8,291 nt of DNA from an uncultured Collinsella sp. (GCA_900543505.1 UQSB01000068.1:1-8291), one strand, 5' to 3'. Shown: positions 1 through 6,797, counted from the stretch's first letter. The notes: generated by a model not told the origin, from the sequence alone. A program made the numbers and translations.

Positions 1-1
1 A

Positions 2-40
2 GCTGCGGGAACGGCCTATTCGCTCAATGTGTTCGGCTGA
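2..40 (+). CDS. Possible 3' end of a plus-strand gene cut by the window edge
   Basis: Reading from base 2, twelve codons are open and end at TGA (38-40), giving the tail AAGTAYSLNVFG. This would converge on the GH1 gene, whose stop is at 96, leaving about 55 bp between them. Twelve residues cannot identify a protein, and an open frame this short happens by chance. It is listed only because bases 1-95 hold nothing else that looks like a gene. No hairpin terminator is visible between the two 3' ends. Confidence 0.2.
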   Translation, partial: AAGTAYSLNVFG

Positions 41-95
41 GATCGGAAATCAACCCCATCCCAACGCTTTTCCCCGGTGGCACTCATATTGTCGA

Positions 96-1535
96 TTAAT
101 CCAGGCCCTCGGCACCGTTGGACTTGATGATCTTCTGGTAGGCGTAGAAGCTGTCCTTGCGGCGTCGCTCGTAGGTACCGGTGCCGTCGTCGTACTTATC
201 GACGTGGATAAAGCCGTAGCGCTTGCGCATCTCGCCGGTGCCGGCGGAAACCAGGTCGATGGGGCCCCACCAGGTGTAGGCGATCAGGTCGACGCCGTCG
301 GCAATGGCCTCGCCCATGGCCTTGACGTGGCTCTGCAAGTAGGCGATACGATACGGGTCACGGATGGAGCCGTCCTCCTCGACCTCATCGTAGGCGCCCA
401 TGCCATTCTCGACCACCATCAGCGGAATCTCGTAGCGGGCGTAAATCTCGTTGAGGGCGATGCGCAGACCCAGCGGATCGATCTGCCAGCCCCAGTCGGT
501 GGACTCCAGATAGGGATTCTTGCCGCCAAAGGTCATGTTGCCCTCGGTCATCTCGTGATCCTTGTGGGTGCCCACGGTGCCGGACATGTAGTAGCTAAAG
601 GTGTAGAAATCGACCTTGCCGTCGGCGATATCCTGCAGGTCACCGTCCTCCATCACAAGCTCGACATCGTTCTCGGCCCAGAAGCGCTTGGCATAGAACG
701 GATACTTGCCGCGCACCTGCACGTCGGAGCAGTACCAGTTCATGGTATTCATCTCCTGCTGCGTGGCGAACACGTCGGCCGGATCGCACGTGGCGGCATA
801 GGAGAGGACGAAGCAGTCCATGTTGCCCATCTTAAACTGCGGATAGTGCTCGTGGGCATAGCGCACGACGCGGCCGCTGGCGACAAACTGGTGGTGCAGG
901 GCCTGGTAGCGCTGCTGAGCGGTGGTCTTGATGGCGCTTGCCGGACCCTCAAAGCCCTGGATCAGACCGGTCTCCATCATGGCACCTATGTCCATGGTGC
1001 CGCAGTTGATCTCGTTGAAGGTGAGCCAGAACTTGACCTTGTCCTGGTAGCGGTCGAAGACGGTCTGGCAGTACTTCTCAAAGAAGCCGATGAGCTCGCG
1101 GCTCGCCCAGCCGTTGTATTTCTCGACCAGGTGATAGGGCATCTCGTAGTGGCTGAGTGTGACGAGCGGCTCGATGTTGTGCGCGCGCAGGCAGTCGAAG
1201 ACGCGATCGTAGAAGGCGAGGCCGGCCTCGTTGGGCTCGGCATCGTCACCGTTGGGGAAGATGCGGCTCCAGGAGATGGACATGCGGAACATGGTAAAGC
1301 CCATCTCGGCGAACAGCGCGATGTCCTCCTCGTAGTGATGGTAGAAGTCGATGCCGTCGTGGTTGGGGTAGAAGCGGTTGGGGTCGATGTCGATCGTAAT
1401 CTGGCGCGGCTCCTTGTAGCTGCCGCCCAGGAAATGGTCGTCTACGCTGGGGCCGCGGCCGTCCACGTCCCAAGCGCCCTCAAACTGATTTGCGGCCGTG
1501 GCGCCGCCCCAGAAAAATCCCTTGGGAAATCCCAT
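96..1535 (-). CDS. GH1 glycosidase, probable 6-phospho-beta-glucosidase
   Basis: A 479-residue glycoside hydrolase of family 1, the usual length for a single (beta/alpha)8 barrel. The N-terminal family signature is at residues 7-22 (FFWGGATAANQFEGAW). The acid/base glutamate is E175 in LTFNEIN, where most GH1 enzymes have TFNEP. The nucleophile is E376 in MVVENG, about 200 residues later as expected. Near the C-terminus, LVSAGTGEMRKRYGF carries S430, K438 and Y440. This Ser-Lys-Tyr set is what phospho-glycosidases such as E. coli BglA use to hold the 6-phosphate, so the substrate is probably a PTS-imported beta-glucoside 6-phosphate. There is no signal peptide, so it acts in the cytoplasm. 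The ATG at 1535 is chosen because AGGAGG (1541-1546) lies 5 nt upstream; the frame stays open for 27 more codons upstream without a better ribosome site. It lies on the same strand as and downstream of the AraC-type gene, 255 bp away. Whether it prefers gluco or galacto substrates cannot be read from the sequence. Confidence 0.93.
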   Translation of the reverse strand: MGFPKGFFWGGATAANQFEGAWDVDGRGPSVDDHFLGGSYKEPRQITIDIDPNRFYPNHDGIDFYHHYEEDIALFAEMGFTMFRMSISWSRIFPNGDDAEPNEAGLAFYDRVFDCLRAHNIEPLVTLSHYEMPYHLVEKYNGWASRELIGFFEKYCQTVFDRYQDKVKFWLTFNEINCGTMDIGAMMETGLIQGFEGPASAIKTTAQQRYQALHHQFVASGRVVRYAHEHYPQFKMGNMDCFVLSYAATCDPADVFATQQEMNTMNWYCSDVQVRGKYPFYAKRFWAENDVELVMEDGDLQDIADGKVDFYTFSYYMSGTVGTHKDHEMTEGNMTFGGKNPYLESTDWGWQIDPLGLRIALNEIYARYEIPLMVVENGMGAYDEVEEDGSIRDPYRIAYLQSHVKAMGEAIADGVDLIAYTWWGPIDLVSAGTGEMRKRYGFIHVDKYDDGTGTYERRRKDSFYAYQKIIKSNGAEGLD

Positions 1536-1790
1536 AGGTGCCTCCTCGCAACGGGTTTTATGTGCTGAGTTGAGTATCGCGCGCACTTGGGCGCCCAAGG
1601 CGCGGAGGCGCTGCATTGGACACTTCTTTTCGCCCCGGCACGTCCGCCGGCTGACACTTTTTGATACCGAGGCCTAGACGAGGCAAAAATCGACCTGACG
1701 GCCACCTTCCAACCCGGATGGATGAAACGAAACATGAGACACAGTATTTAGGTGTGGCATATCGATAGCTAAAAGCCCGTTCCGTCTTGC
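1536..1790 (-). promoter_or_regulatory. Leader and promoter region of the GH1 gene
   Basis: These 255 bp separate the AraC-type stop from the GH1 start and are too long for tight coupling, so GH1 probably has its own promoter here. No convincing -35/-10 pair is visible. The region holds a perfect 14-bp palindrome (1586-1599), about 50 bp upstream of the GH1 ATG, and a smaller hairpin with arms CCGGC/GCCGG (1635-1650). No T-tract terminator for the regulator gene is seen. Short open frames through the stretch have no ribosome site and no recognisable product. Confidence 0.45.
1580..1604. repeat. Palindrome upstream of GH1, candidate operator
   Basis: CTTGGGCGCCCAAG (1586-1599) is its own reverse complement. 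Flanking CGCGC (1580-1584) and GCGCG (1600-1604) extend the symmetry if A1585 is bulged. It lies 51 nt upstream of the GH1 ATG. It could be a dimeric repressor site, for example for a LacI- or RpiR-type protein, or an RNA hairpin in the leader. No T-tract follows on the minus strand, so it is unlikely to be a terminator. Symmetry is seen directly; function is inferred. Confidence 0.4.
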
Positions 1791-2783
1791 TCATCCACGG
1801 TATTTTGCCGGGGTGCAGCCGTAGGCGGCGCGGAACTTGCGGTAGAAAAAGCTCATGTTCTCGTAGCCAACGGCACGCGCCGCTGCCTCGGCCGTGGCGC
1901 CCGCGCGCAAGAGCTCCGCGGCACGCGCGAGCCTGCGCTCCTGGACCAGTTGCCGATAGGTCTTTCCCACCTGCTGCTTGAGCAGCGCCGACGCGTAGTT
2001 GGGGCTCACATGAAAGTGTGCCGCCATCTCCTCGAGCGAGCAGGCGGCAAACGAGCGCTCGATGTAGCCGAGCATTCCCGTCACCAGGGCAGTGGGCCCC
2101 GCCGCGCCGTCCGCCACGCCGCGCACCAGCTCGCGCTCGTAGCAATCCATGAGCTCAGCCAAAAACAGCTGAAACAGGCACAGAACAATCTCGGCGCTGT
2201 TGGGGCTCGGCTCGTAACGCTCGCAGAGCATTTCCTGCATGTAGCGCCGCACGCGCCGGCTCTCCCCGCAACGAAAGTGTACGTGCCCGCGATGGTCCGT
2301 CTCACTGTTGAGCGCGTTGAACAAAAACCGCGAGACCACGCTCTCGCGCGAGAGGCTCGACTCCAGGCTCCGGCGCAAAAATGCACGTGAAACGGTCATG
2401 CTCAGCATGATGTCGTCCTCGCCGAGCGACGACACCGCGTGTGGACAGGCGGCGTCGAGCAGCAGCACCTCGTTGCGGCCCAGCTCGAGCCTCTCCCCCG
2501 CCACCGTCTGCGGGCAGTGCCCGCGATACACATAGCTCATCTCAACGTAGTCGTGCACATGCTCGGGCACGGCATTAAAACGCGAGTTTGTCCTTATCGT
2601 CAGGCCACGTGGCATGCCGGGCTGGGCGTAGGCAAACCCGACCTGCCCAATCTTTCGCACCGGACGTCCGTCGATTTCGACATGCTCGGTCATAATCGAC
2701 CAATCAAACGCCAAGCCGTCTCTATACGCAATCTCGCTGGCACTCAGTTCGCTGAGCCTACGCTCGAGCTCGTCGATCTCCAT
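1791..2783 (-). CDS. AraC-family transcriptional regulator
   Basis: A 330-residue protein with an N-terminal cupin-like sensor and a C-terminal AraC/XylS DNA-binding domain. The sensor holds EHVHDYVEMSYVYRG (74-88) and a later histidine (H115), typical of effector-binding AraC cupins that sense sugars. The C-terminal 95 residues (about 233-328) carry two helix-turn-helix units: CSLEEMAAHFHVSPNYASALLKQ-type helices near 248-270, then the AraC signature with AARAVGYENMSFFYRKFR near 301-318 and the usual CTPAKYR ending. The ATG at 2783 has only a weak GGTGAG ribosome site (2786-2791) with short spacing, so the start is less certain than the others. The gene is divergent from the GH106-like gene (114 bp) and upstream of GH1 on the same strand. 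It is therefore the natural candidate activator of one or both, responding to a sugar. The ligand cannot be inferred from sequence alone. Confidence 0.92.
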   Translation of the reverse strand: MEIDELERRLSELSASEIAYRDGLAFDWSIMTEHVEIDGRPVRKIGQVGFAYAQPGMPRGLTIRTNSRFNAVPEHVHDYVEMSYVYRGHCPQTVAGERLELGRNEVLLLDAACPHAVSSLGEDDIMLSMTVSRAFLRRSLESSLSRESVVSRFLFNALNSETDHRGHVHFRCGESRRVRRYMQEMLCERYEPSPNSAEIVLCLFQLFLAELMDCYERELVRGVADGAAGPTALVTGMLGYIERSFAACSLEEMAAHFHVSPNYASALLKQQVGKTYRQLVQERRLARAAELLRAGATAEAAARAVGYENMSFFYRKFRAAYGCTPAKYRG

Positions 2784-2788
2784 CGCTC

Positions 2789-2806
2789 ACCAATCGTTGA
2801 TTTGGT
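2789..2806. repeat. Short inverted repeat at the regulator's ribosome site
   Basis: ACCAATC (2789-2795) and GATTTGGT (2799-2806) form an inverted repeat with one bulged base around a 3-nt centre. It overlaps the weak ribosome site of the AraC-type gene. It may be an autoregulatory operator or an mRNA hairpin that limits translation. It is short enough to be chance. Confidence 0.25.
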
Positions 2807-2829
2807 CATAGTTCGTTGTGATTCGGATA

Positions 2830-2858
2830 TTAGCAGAGCGCGCTGACACGTCCATAAT
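2830..2858 (+). promoter_or_regulatory. Candidate sigma-70 promoter of the GH106-like gene
   Basis: TTAGCA (2830-2835) and CATAAT (2853-2858) are separated by exactly 17 bp. They match the -35 and -10 consensus at 4/6 and 5/6 positions. The start of transcription would fall near 2865, leaving a leader of about 33 nt that contains the AGGAGG ribosome site (2888-2893). Confidence 0.5.
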
Positions 2859-2897
2859 CTGTGCCATGCAGCTAATCGACCGAGCCGAGGAGGATCC

Positions 2898-5486
2898 ATG
2901 ACCGCGTACTACCAGCAGGTGCTCAACGGCGCCTACGACAACCACGTGCTTCCGTTTTTGTGGATGAAGGGCGAGAGCCATAAGACCATTGCCGAGTATC
3001 TGGAAAAGATCGCCGGCGCCGATATCCACGAGGTCTGCCTCGAGAGCCGCCCGCACCCCGATTTTTGCGGCGAGGGTTGGTGGCGCGACCTGCGCTTTGC
3101 GATCGACATATGCAAGCAGCTGGGCCTCAAGATCTGGATTCTGGACGACGCACACTTTCCCACCGGATACGCCAACGGCGCCGTCAAGGAAGCCGCGCCC
3201 GAGCTCCGCAAGATCGTGCTCACACACCGCACGCTCGACATCGTGGGCCCCACGCCGCAGGCGAACATCGTGCTCACCAACCTGTTCGACAAGACGGAGC
3301 GCTTCTATGGCGTAACGTTTATGCAGGAAGGGCACGCCGTCGAGGTAGAGCACCGCGTCATCGAGGACGAGCACGGCATACCCTACCGCCTGGTCTTTGA
3401 CGCGCCGGCCGGCATCACGCAGGCGTGCGTGATGTTCACGAGCGGCAAGACCTCCTACAACGAGGACTACATCAACATGGTCGACCGCGCCTCGGTGGCA
3501 CAGCTCATCGACGCTGTGTACGAGCCGCACTTTACGCATCTGGGCGATGAGTTTGGCAAGACCATCCTGGGCTTTTTCTCCGATGAGCCCGGCTTTGCCA
3601 ACGAGAAGGGCGTCACCGGCGCCGACGGCATCTCCGACACGCTCATCGGCAAGGCCACGGCTCCCCTGCCCTGGTCGGCCGAACTCAAGCGCCGCCTGCG
3701 CGCGGCGCTGGGCGAGCGCTACCTGGACGAACTCCCGCACCTGTGGGATCGCGAGCCGGCGGGCGCGCACGTGCGTCATGTGTACATGGACATCGCAAGC
3801 ACGCTCTACAAGGAATGCTTCTGCGACCAGCTCGGCGGCTGGTGCCGCGCGCACGGCGTGCAGTACATCGGCCACGTGATCGAGGACAAGGACTGCCACG
3901 CGCGCTTGGGCGTGGGCGCCGGACACTACTTCCGCGCCGTGGGCGGCCAGGACATGGCGGGCGTGGACATCGTGATCAACCAGCTCGTCCCCGGTATGGA
4001 CCAGGGGTTCCACTCCTACGGCCGCGGCGTATGGGACCTGGAGTTCTACAATTACGTGCTACCCAAGCTGGGCTCCTCGGCGGCGCATCTCGACCCCAAA
4101 AAGCAGGGGCGCTGCATGGCCGAGGTCTTTGGCGCCTTTGGCTGGCACGAGGGCCTGCGCGAGATGAAGTGGATCGCCGACCACTTTATGGTGCGCGGCG
4201 TTAACTGGTTTGTGCCGCACGCCTTTAGCATGGCTGCCTTCCCCGACTGGGACTGCCCGCCGCACTTCTACGCGCACGGCCAAAACCCCCAGTTTGCGCA
4301 CTTTGGCAAGCTCATGAGCTACATGAATCGCACGGCGAGCCTGCTTTCGGGCGGGCGGGCCGCCACACCGGTGGCGCTTCTGTACCACGCCGATGCCGAG
4401 TGGGCCGGCGAAGCCTCGTTTATGCAGCACGCCGCCGCCGAGCTCATGCGCGCGCAAATCGACTTTGATATTGTGCCGGCCGAGGCATTTGAGGATGCCG
4501 AGCGCTATACCGTGGCGTTTACCGCGGACGGCGGGTTTACTGTAAACGGGCAGGCATACCGCTGTCTGGTCATGCCCGGCGCCGAGTTTGTCGGCGGGGC
4601 TGTACTTGACTTTGCCGCGCGCGCCGCGGCCGCAGGCGCTGCCGTGTATGCCCTGGATAAGCTGCCGAGTAAGCGCTATGACGGCGATATTGCAGGACGC
4701 GAGGGCTTTGCCTCCGTGGATGCCAGCGAGCTTGCAGGCGTTTGCGTTGTTGCCACTTCCAAGCTTGCGAGCGTGCTTGCCGCGGCCGGCATGCAGACCG
4801 TGGCATGCGCCGAGCCGCAGCCGTGGCTGCGCGCGCTGCGCTACGATCGCGCGGGCGAAAGCTACCTCATGCTGGTAAACGAGCATCCCAAGCAGGGCAT
4901 CTCCACTCAGATTGCGTTTGCCGACGGCACGCCCGTTGCAGGCGCGCGCCTCGACCTGCTCAACGGCAGGGAGCCTGTCGCCTTTGAGGGCACGCTCGAA
5001 CTTGCGCCCTACGAGAGCTGCATCGTGGTGCTCGGGGCCGCAGGTTCCGCGCGCGCAGCAACAGCAGGAACTGAAGCCGCATGCATCGACGGGCCCTGGA
5101 CGGTCGCCTTCTCTGCCCCCGGCACCGATGCCTTTGACGAGTCTATTGAGCTTGCAGGCCTGCACGACCTTTCCTTTGCCGAGTTCCCCGGCAAGGCGGG
5201 CACTTTCCGCCACCAGGCGAGCCTCAGCGTTGACAAGGGCCTCACCAGCGCCGCGCTCGATCTCGGCGAGGTCTTTGAGACCGCAACCGTCACCCTCGAC
5301 GGCACGCTCCTCGGCACGCGCATCTGTCCGCCCTACCGCTTTGAGCTCGGCACCCTTGCCGCCGGCGAGCACGGGCTCACAATCGATGTGATCAACACCC
5401 TCGACCACGCCATCCCCGACATGTTCGGCATGACCGAGCCCTCCGAGCCCAGCGGCCTGCTCGGTCCCGTCCGCGTGCTCGGGTAG
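2898..5486 (+). CDS. Large cytoplasmic glycoside hydrolase, GH106 (alpha-L-rhamnosidase)-like
   Basis: An 862-residue protein with an N-terminal TIM-barrel-like region, a middle domain and a C-terminal beta-sandwich. Near the start, NHVLPFLWMKGE (15-26) and GEGWWRDLRFAID (58-70) resemble the opening of GH106 rhamnosidases, where a WxW/W-rich strand precedes a GPGWW-type turn. Acidic motifs that could hold catalytic residues are DDAHFPTGYANG (83-94), FFSDEPGF (226-233, E230), GHVIED (325-330) and AEVFGAFGW (408-416, E409). Residues 555-590 look like the glutamine-amidotransferase-like fold seen after the barrel in such enzymes. Residues about 755-862 look like a GH2-type sugar-binding jelly roll (LDLGEVFETATVTLDGTLLGTRI, split at 788-809). 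No signal peptide and many cysteines indicate a cytoplasmic enzyme. The ATG has AGGAGG 4 nt upstream. Family placement is by motif feel, so a related unassigned GH family is possible. The gene is a single transcription unit closed by a strong terminator. Confidence 0.72.
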   Translation: MTAYYQQVLNGAYDNHVLPFLWMKGESHKTIAEYLEKIAGADIHEVCLESRPHPDFCGEGWWRDLRFAIDICKQLGLKIWILDDAHFPTGYANGAVKEAAPELRKIVLTHRTLDIVGPTPQANIVLTNLFDKTERFYGVTFMQEGHAVEVEHRVIEDEHGIPYRLVFDAPAGITQACVMFTSGKTSYNEDYINMVDRASVAQLIDAVYEPHFTHLGDEFGKTILGFFSDEPGFANEKGVTGADGISDTLIGKATAPLPWSAELKRRLRAALGERYLDELPHLWDREPAGAHVRHVYMDIASTLYKECFCDQLGGWCRAHGVQYIGHVIEDKDCHARLGVGAGHYFRAVGGQDMAGVDIVINQLVPGMDQGFHSYGRGVWDLEFYNYVLPKLGSSAAHLDPKKQGRCMAEVFGAFGWHEGLREMKWIADHFMVRGVNWFVPHAFSMAAFPDWDCPPHFYAHGQNPQFAHFGKLMSYMNRTASLLSGGRAATPVALLYHADAEWAGEASFMQHAAAELMRAQIDFDIVPAEAFEDAERYTVAFTADGGFTVNGQAYRCLVMPGAEFVGGAVLDFAARAAAAGAAVYALDKLPSKRYDGDIAGREGFASVDASELAGVCVVATSKLASVLAAAGMQTVACAEPQPWLRALRYDRAGESYLMLVNEHPKQGISTQIAFADGTPVAGARLDLLNGREPVAFEGTLELAPYESCIVVLGAAGSARAATAGTEAACIDGPWTVAFSAPGTDAFDESIELAGLHDLSFAEFPGKAGTFRHQASLSVDKGLTSAALDLGEVFETATVTLDGTLLGTRICPPYRFELGTLAAGEHGLTIDVINTLDHAIPDMFGMTEPSEPSGLLGPVRVLG

Positions 5487-5513
5487 CGACCCCGCGCAAC
5501 AGCCCCTTACGAG

Positions 5514-5555
5514 ACGCCCGGCTTGCTTTCCCCAGCCAAGCCGGGCGTTTTATTT
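5514..5555 (+). terminator. Rho-independent terminator of the GH106-like gene
   Basis: A perfect 12-bp stem, ACGCCCGGCTTG (5514-5525) with CAAGCCGGGCGT (5537-5548), closes an 11-nt loop and runs directly into TTTTATTT (5548-5555). It starts 27 bp after the stop codon. It should separate the glycosidase transcript from the RpiR-type gene. Confidence 0.92.
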
Positions 5556-5560
5556 ACCGT

Positions 5561-5566
5561 TATGAT
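5561..5566 (+). promoter_or_regulatory. Candidate -10 element of the RpiR-type gene
   Basis: TATGAT matches 5 of 6 positions of the -10 consensus and lies 33 bp upstream of the start codon, just after the terminator. The -35 position would fall within the terminator stem and shows no consensus, so if this is the promoter it is weak or needs an activator. Confidence 0.3.
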
Positions 5567-5599
5567 TGATACATCGCGATACGAATGCATGGGAGCCAT

Positions 5600-6454
5600 A
5601 TGGATATCAAGCGCAAAATCACCCAGGGCAAGGGGCTCACCCCCACCGAGCAGCAGCTCGGGCAGACGGTTCTCGCCATGGGCGAGAACGTTCGCGGGCT
5701 CTCCATCAAGGAATTTGCGCGCCAGGCCAATGTCTCCGTTGCGAGCATCCACCGCTTTTGCAAAAAGCTCGGCCTTGAGGGCTTCAAGGAGCTCAAGGTC
5801 GAGCTGGTGCGCGCAGCCTCGTACGCAGACTCCGCCCCCGAGGTGGATATCGACTTTCCCTTCGATGCCACTTCCACCCCTGCGCAGGTGATGGAGCGCA
5901 TGGAGGGGCTCTACCAGACCACCTTGGCCGAAACGCAGGAGCTGCTCGACCCTGCACAGCTCGACCACGCCGCCAAGCTCATCATGCGCGCCGGCACCGT
6001 GGACATCTACACGGGCTCGCATAACCTGTATCCAGCGGGAATGTTCCGCGATCGCCTGCTTTCCGCCGGCAAAAGCGCGACGTGCCACGACAGCGTCGAG
6101 GCGCAGGTGCGCACGGCGCTCGCCTCGGGTCCCGACCATGTGGCAATCGTCATCTCCTACAGCGGCCTTGCCCCCAACCTCAAGGAGATCTTGCCGATCC
6201 TTAGCAGTCGACATGTCCCGGTCATCGTCATCGGCACGCCGTACTGTGCCCGCATTCACCCCGGCTTTGCCGCCTATCTCACGGTAAGCGACCACGAGAG
6301 CATGACGCACCGCATCACGCAATTCGCCAGCCATATCGCCGTGCAATACGTACTCGATTCGCTCTATAGCAGCTACTTTGCCAAAGATTACGCCCGCTGC
6401 TCCGAGTTCTTAGAGCGCTCGTTCCCCTACACCCGCCTCCCCGGACTCAAGTAA
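5600..6454 (+). CDS. RpiR/MurR-family transcriptional regulator with SIS domain
   Basis: A 284-residue regulator. Residues about 12-75 form the RpiR helix-turn-helix: LTPTEQQLGQTVL, then LSIKEFARQANVSVASIHRF (34-53) and CKKLGLEGFKELK. Residues about 122-252 form a SIS (sugar isomerase) domain, with VDIYTGSHN (134-142), the phosphosugar-contact type motif ISYSG (185-189), and IVIGTP (209-214, the usual strand before a second loop). Family members sense phosphorylated sugars and often repress PTS or glycosidase genes, so a link to the phospho-glucosidase upstream is reasonable. An in-frame ATG at 5585 would add five residues, but the ATG at 5600 has GGGAG (5591-5595) in front of it while 5585 has no ribosome site. 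The gene follows the terminator and has its own short promoter region. Target genes are not shown by the sequence. Confidence 0.93.
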   Translation: MDIKRKITQGKGLTPTEQQLGQTVLAMGENVRGLSIKEFARQANVSVASIHRFCKKLGLEGFKELKVELVRAASYADSAPEVDIDFPFDATSTPAQVMERMEGLYQTTLAETQELLDPAQLDHAAKLIMRAGTVDIYTGSHNLYPAGMFRDRLLSAGKSATCHDSVEAQVRTALASGPDHVAIVISYSGLAPNLKEILPILSSRHVPVIVIGTPYCARIHPGFAAYLTVSDHESMTHRITQFASHIAVQYVLDSLYSSYFAKDYARCSEFLERSFPYTRLPGLK

Positions 6455-6455
6455 C

Positions 6456-6500
6456 AACGAGCGAGGATTATTGGACACTCAAATAACGAGCGTGGATAAT
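6456..6500. repeat. Imperfect 16-nt direct repeat after the RpiR-type gene
   Basis: AACGAGCGAGGATTAT (6456-6471) and AACGAGCGTGGATAAT (6485-6500) match at 14 of 16 positions, 29 bp apart. The second copy contributes the left arm of the large hairpin at 6488-6551. The first has no partner arm nearby, so it may be the remnant of a duplicated element. Confidence 0.6.
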
Positions 6501-6551
6501 CTCCCGTTTTTGACCTGGATGCAGGCTCAAAGTGGGAGATTATCCACGCTC
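6488..6551. repeat. 64-nt near-complete hairpin, palindromic element and possible bidirectional terminator
   Basis: GAGCGTGGATAATCTCCC (6488-6505) is the exact reverse complement of 6534-6551. The 28-nt interior also pairs: two G-U type pairs, TTT with AAA, GA with TC, and CCTG (6514-6517) with CAGG (6522-6525), around a GATG loop with single bulges at T6511 and C6526. The plus strand continues with ATTTTG and the minus strand with GTTATTT, so weak T-tracts exist on both sides. It starts 33 nt after the RpiR-type stop and may end that transcript. Its length and near-perfect symmetry are more than a terminator needs, which suggests a dispersed palindromic repeat. Confidence 0.75.
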
Positions 6552-6560
6552 ATTTTGCGG

Positions 6561-6618
6561 GTAGTCATTGGGGACGTTCTTGAATGATTAGTCGTTTAAG
6601 AACGTCCCCAACGACTAC
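6561..6618. repeat. REP-like palindrome with 21-nt arms and the GGGGACGTTC motif
   Basis: The left arm (6561-6581, beginning GTAGTC and ending GGGGACGTTCTT) and the right arm (6598-6618) pair at 20 of 21 positions around a 16-nt loop. The only mismatch is A6567 opposite C6612. The arms carry GGGGACGTTCTT and its complement, a motif that recurs in intergenic palindromes of many genomes, often where a REP-associated tyrosine transposase (RAYT) is present elsewhere. No T-tract follows, so it is not an ordinary terminator. No RAYT gene is in the window. Confidence 0.75.
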
Positions 6619-6624
6619 ATCAGG

Positions 6625-6668
6625 AGTGTCCCCAGGTGTCGGCAGAAAAGGAACGTCCCCAAGTGCCG
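6625..6668. repeat. Degenerate further copies of the GTCCCC repeat motif
   Basis: GTGTCCCCAGGTGTCGGCA (6626-6644) and ACGTCCCCAAGTGCCGCA (6653-6670) are two related direct units separated by AGAAAAGGA-type sequence. CGGCA (6640-6644) pairs with TGCCG (6664-6668). AAGGAACGTCCCCAAGTG (6648-6665) repeats the motif found in the hairpin just upstream. This reads as a partial or decayed member of the same palindromic family. Nothing recognisable fills 6671-6707. Confidence 0.55.
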
Positions 6669-6712
6669 CATCTGGACCAGGACAACGCCGATGTTTTGGC
6701 AACGACAGACAC

Positions 6713-6726
6713 TATGACCCAATCCG
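6713..6726 (+). repeat. Left subterminal inverted repeat of the IS
   Basis: TATGACCCAATCCG is the exact reverse complement of 8221-8234. Symmetry stops at both sides (C6712 against T8235; A6727 against G8220), so the repeat is exactly 14 bp. It lies 3 bp inside the proposed GA core. Confidence 0.92.
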
Positions 6727-6728
6727 AG

Positions 6729-6797
6729 GGCACTAAAAAGATAGGAGCCCCCGCTCGTGACCGCGGGTCGGGGCTGCGACAATGATGTTGAAGTGCC
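6729..6797 (+). other. Structured left non-coding end of the IS
   Basis: GGCACT (6729-6734) pairs with AGTGCC (6792-6797) and encloses a hairpin at 6746-6775: AGCC with GGCT, then CCCGC (6750-6754) with GCGGG (6763-6767). This may be a leader structure that limits transposase expression from outside promoters or a site for the transposase. In the IS110 group the guide RNA comes from this end, but here the right end fits that role much better. Confidence 0.4.

Larger units (their letters stand above)
2784..2897. promoter_or_regulatory. Divergent control region between the AraC-type and GH106-like genes
   Basis: A 114-bp gap between two divergent genes, notably less GC-rich than its surroundings. 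It contains a reasonable plus-strand promoter (2830-2858) and an inverted repeat beside the regulator's ribosome site (2789-2806). A minus-strand promoter is not clear; TATGAC on the minus strand near 2806-2811 is the best -10 candidate and has no good -35. Binding of the AraC-type protein here is expected from the arrangement but not shown by a recognisable direct repeat. Confidence 0.6.

Noticed and set aside
16..87. A 23-codon minus-strand frame just after the GH1 stop
   Set aside because: No ribosome site and no recognisable product; too short to support.
27..1568. A 513-codon open frame on the plus strand opposite the GH1 gene
   Set aside because: The minus-strand protein has all GH1 motifs. 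The antisense frame has repetitive Val/Ala/His-rich composition, as expected from the mirrored third-position GC bias, and no ribosome site.
2787..5408. Two long minus-strand open frames (408 and 449 codons) opposite the GH106-like gene
   Set aside because: Same mirrored codon bias; no recognisable motifs, and the plus-strand gene has clear domain structure, ribosome site and terminator.
6456..6618. The tandem palindromes as a CRISPR array
   Set aside because: The units differ in sequence, are long inverted repeats with no regular spacers, and no cas gene is near.
6706..6712. IS left end set 7 bp outside the inverted repeat with GA core at 6704-6705, as in some IS1111 relatives
   Set aside because: The guide match CGACAGA (6703-6709) and the AGTG complement of CACT (6710-6713) fit the GA at 6708-6709 better. 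The alternative is not excluded.
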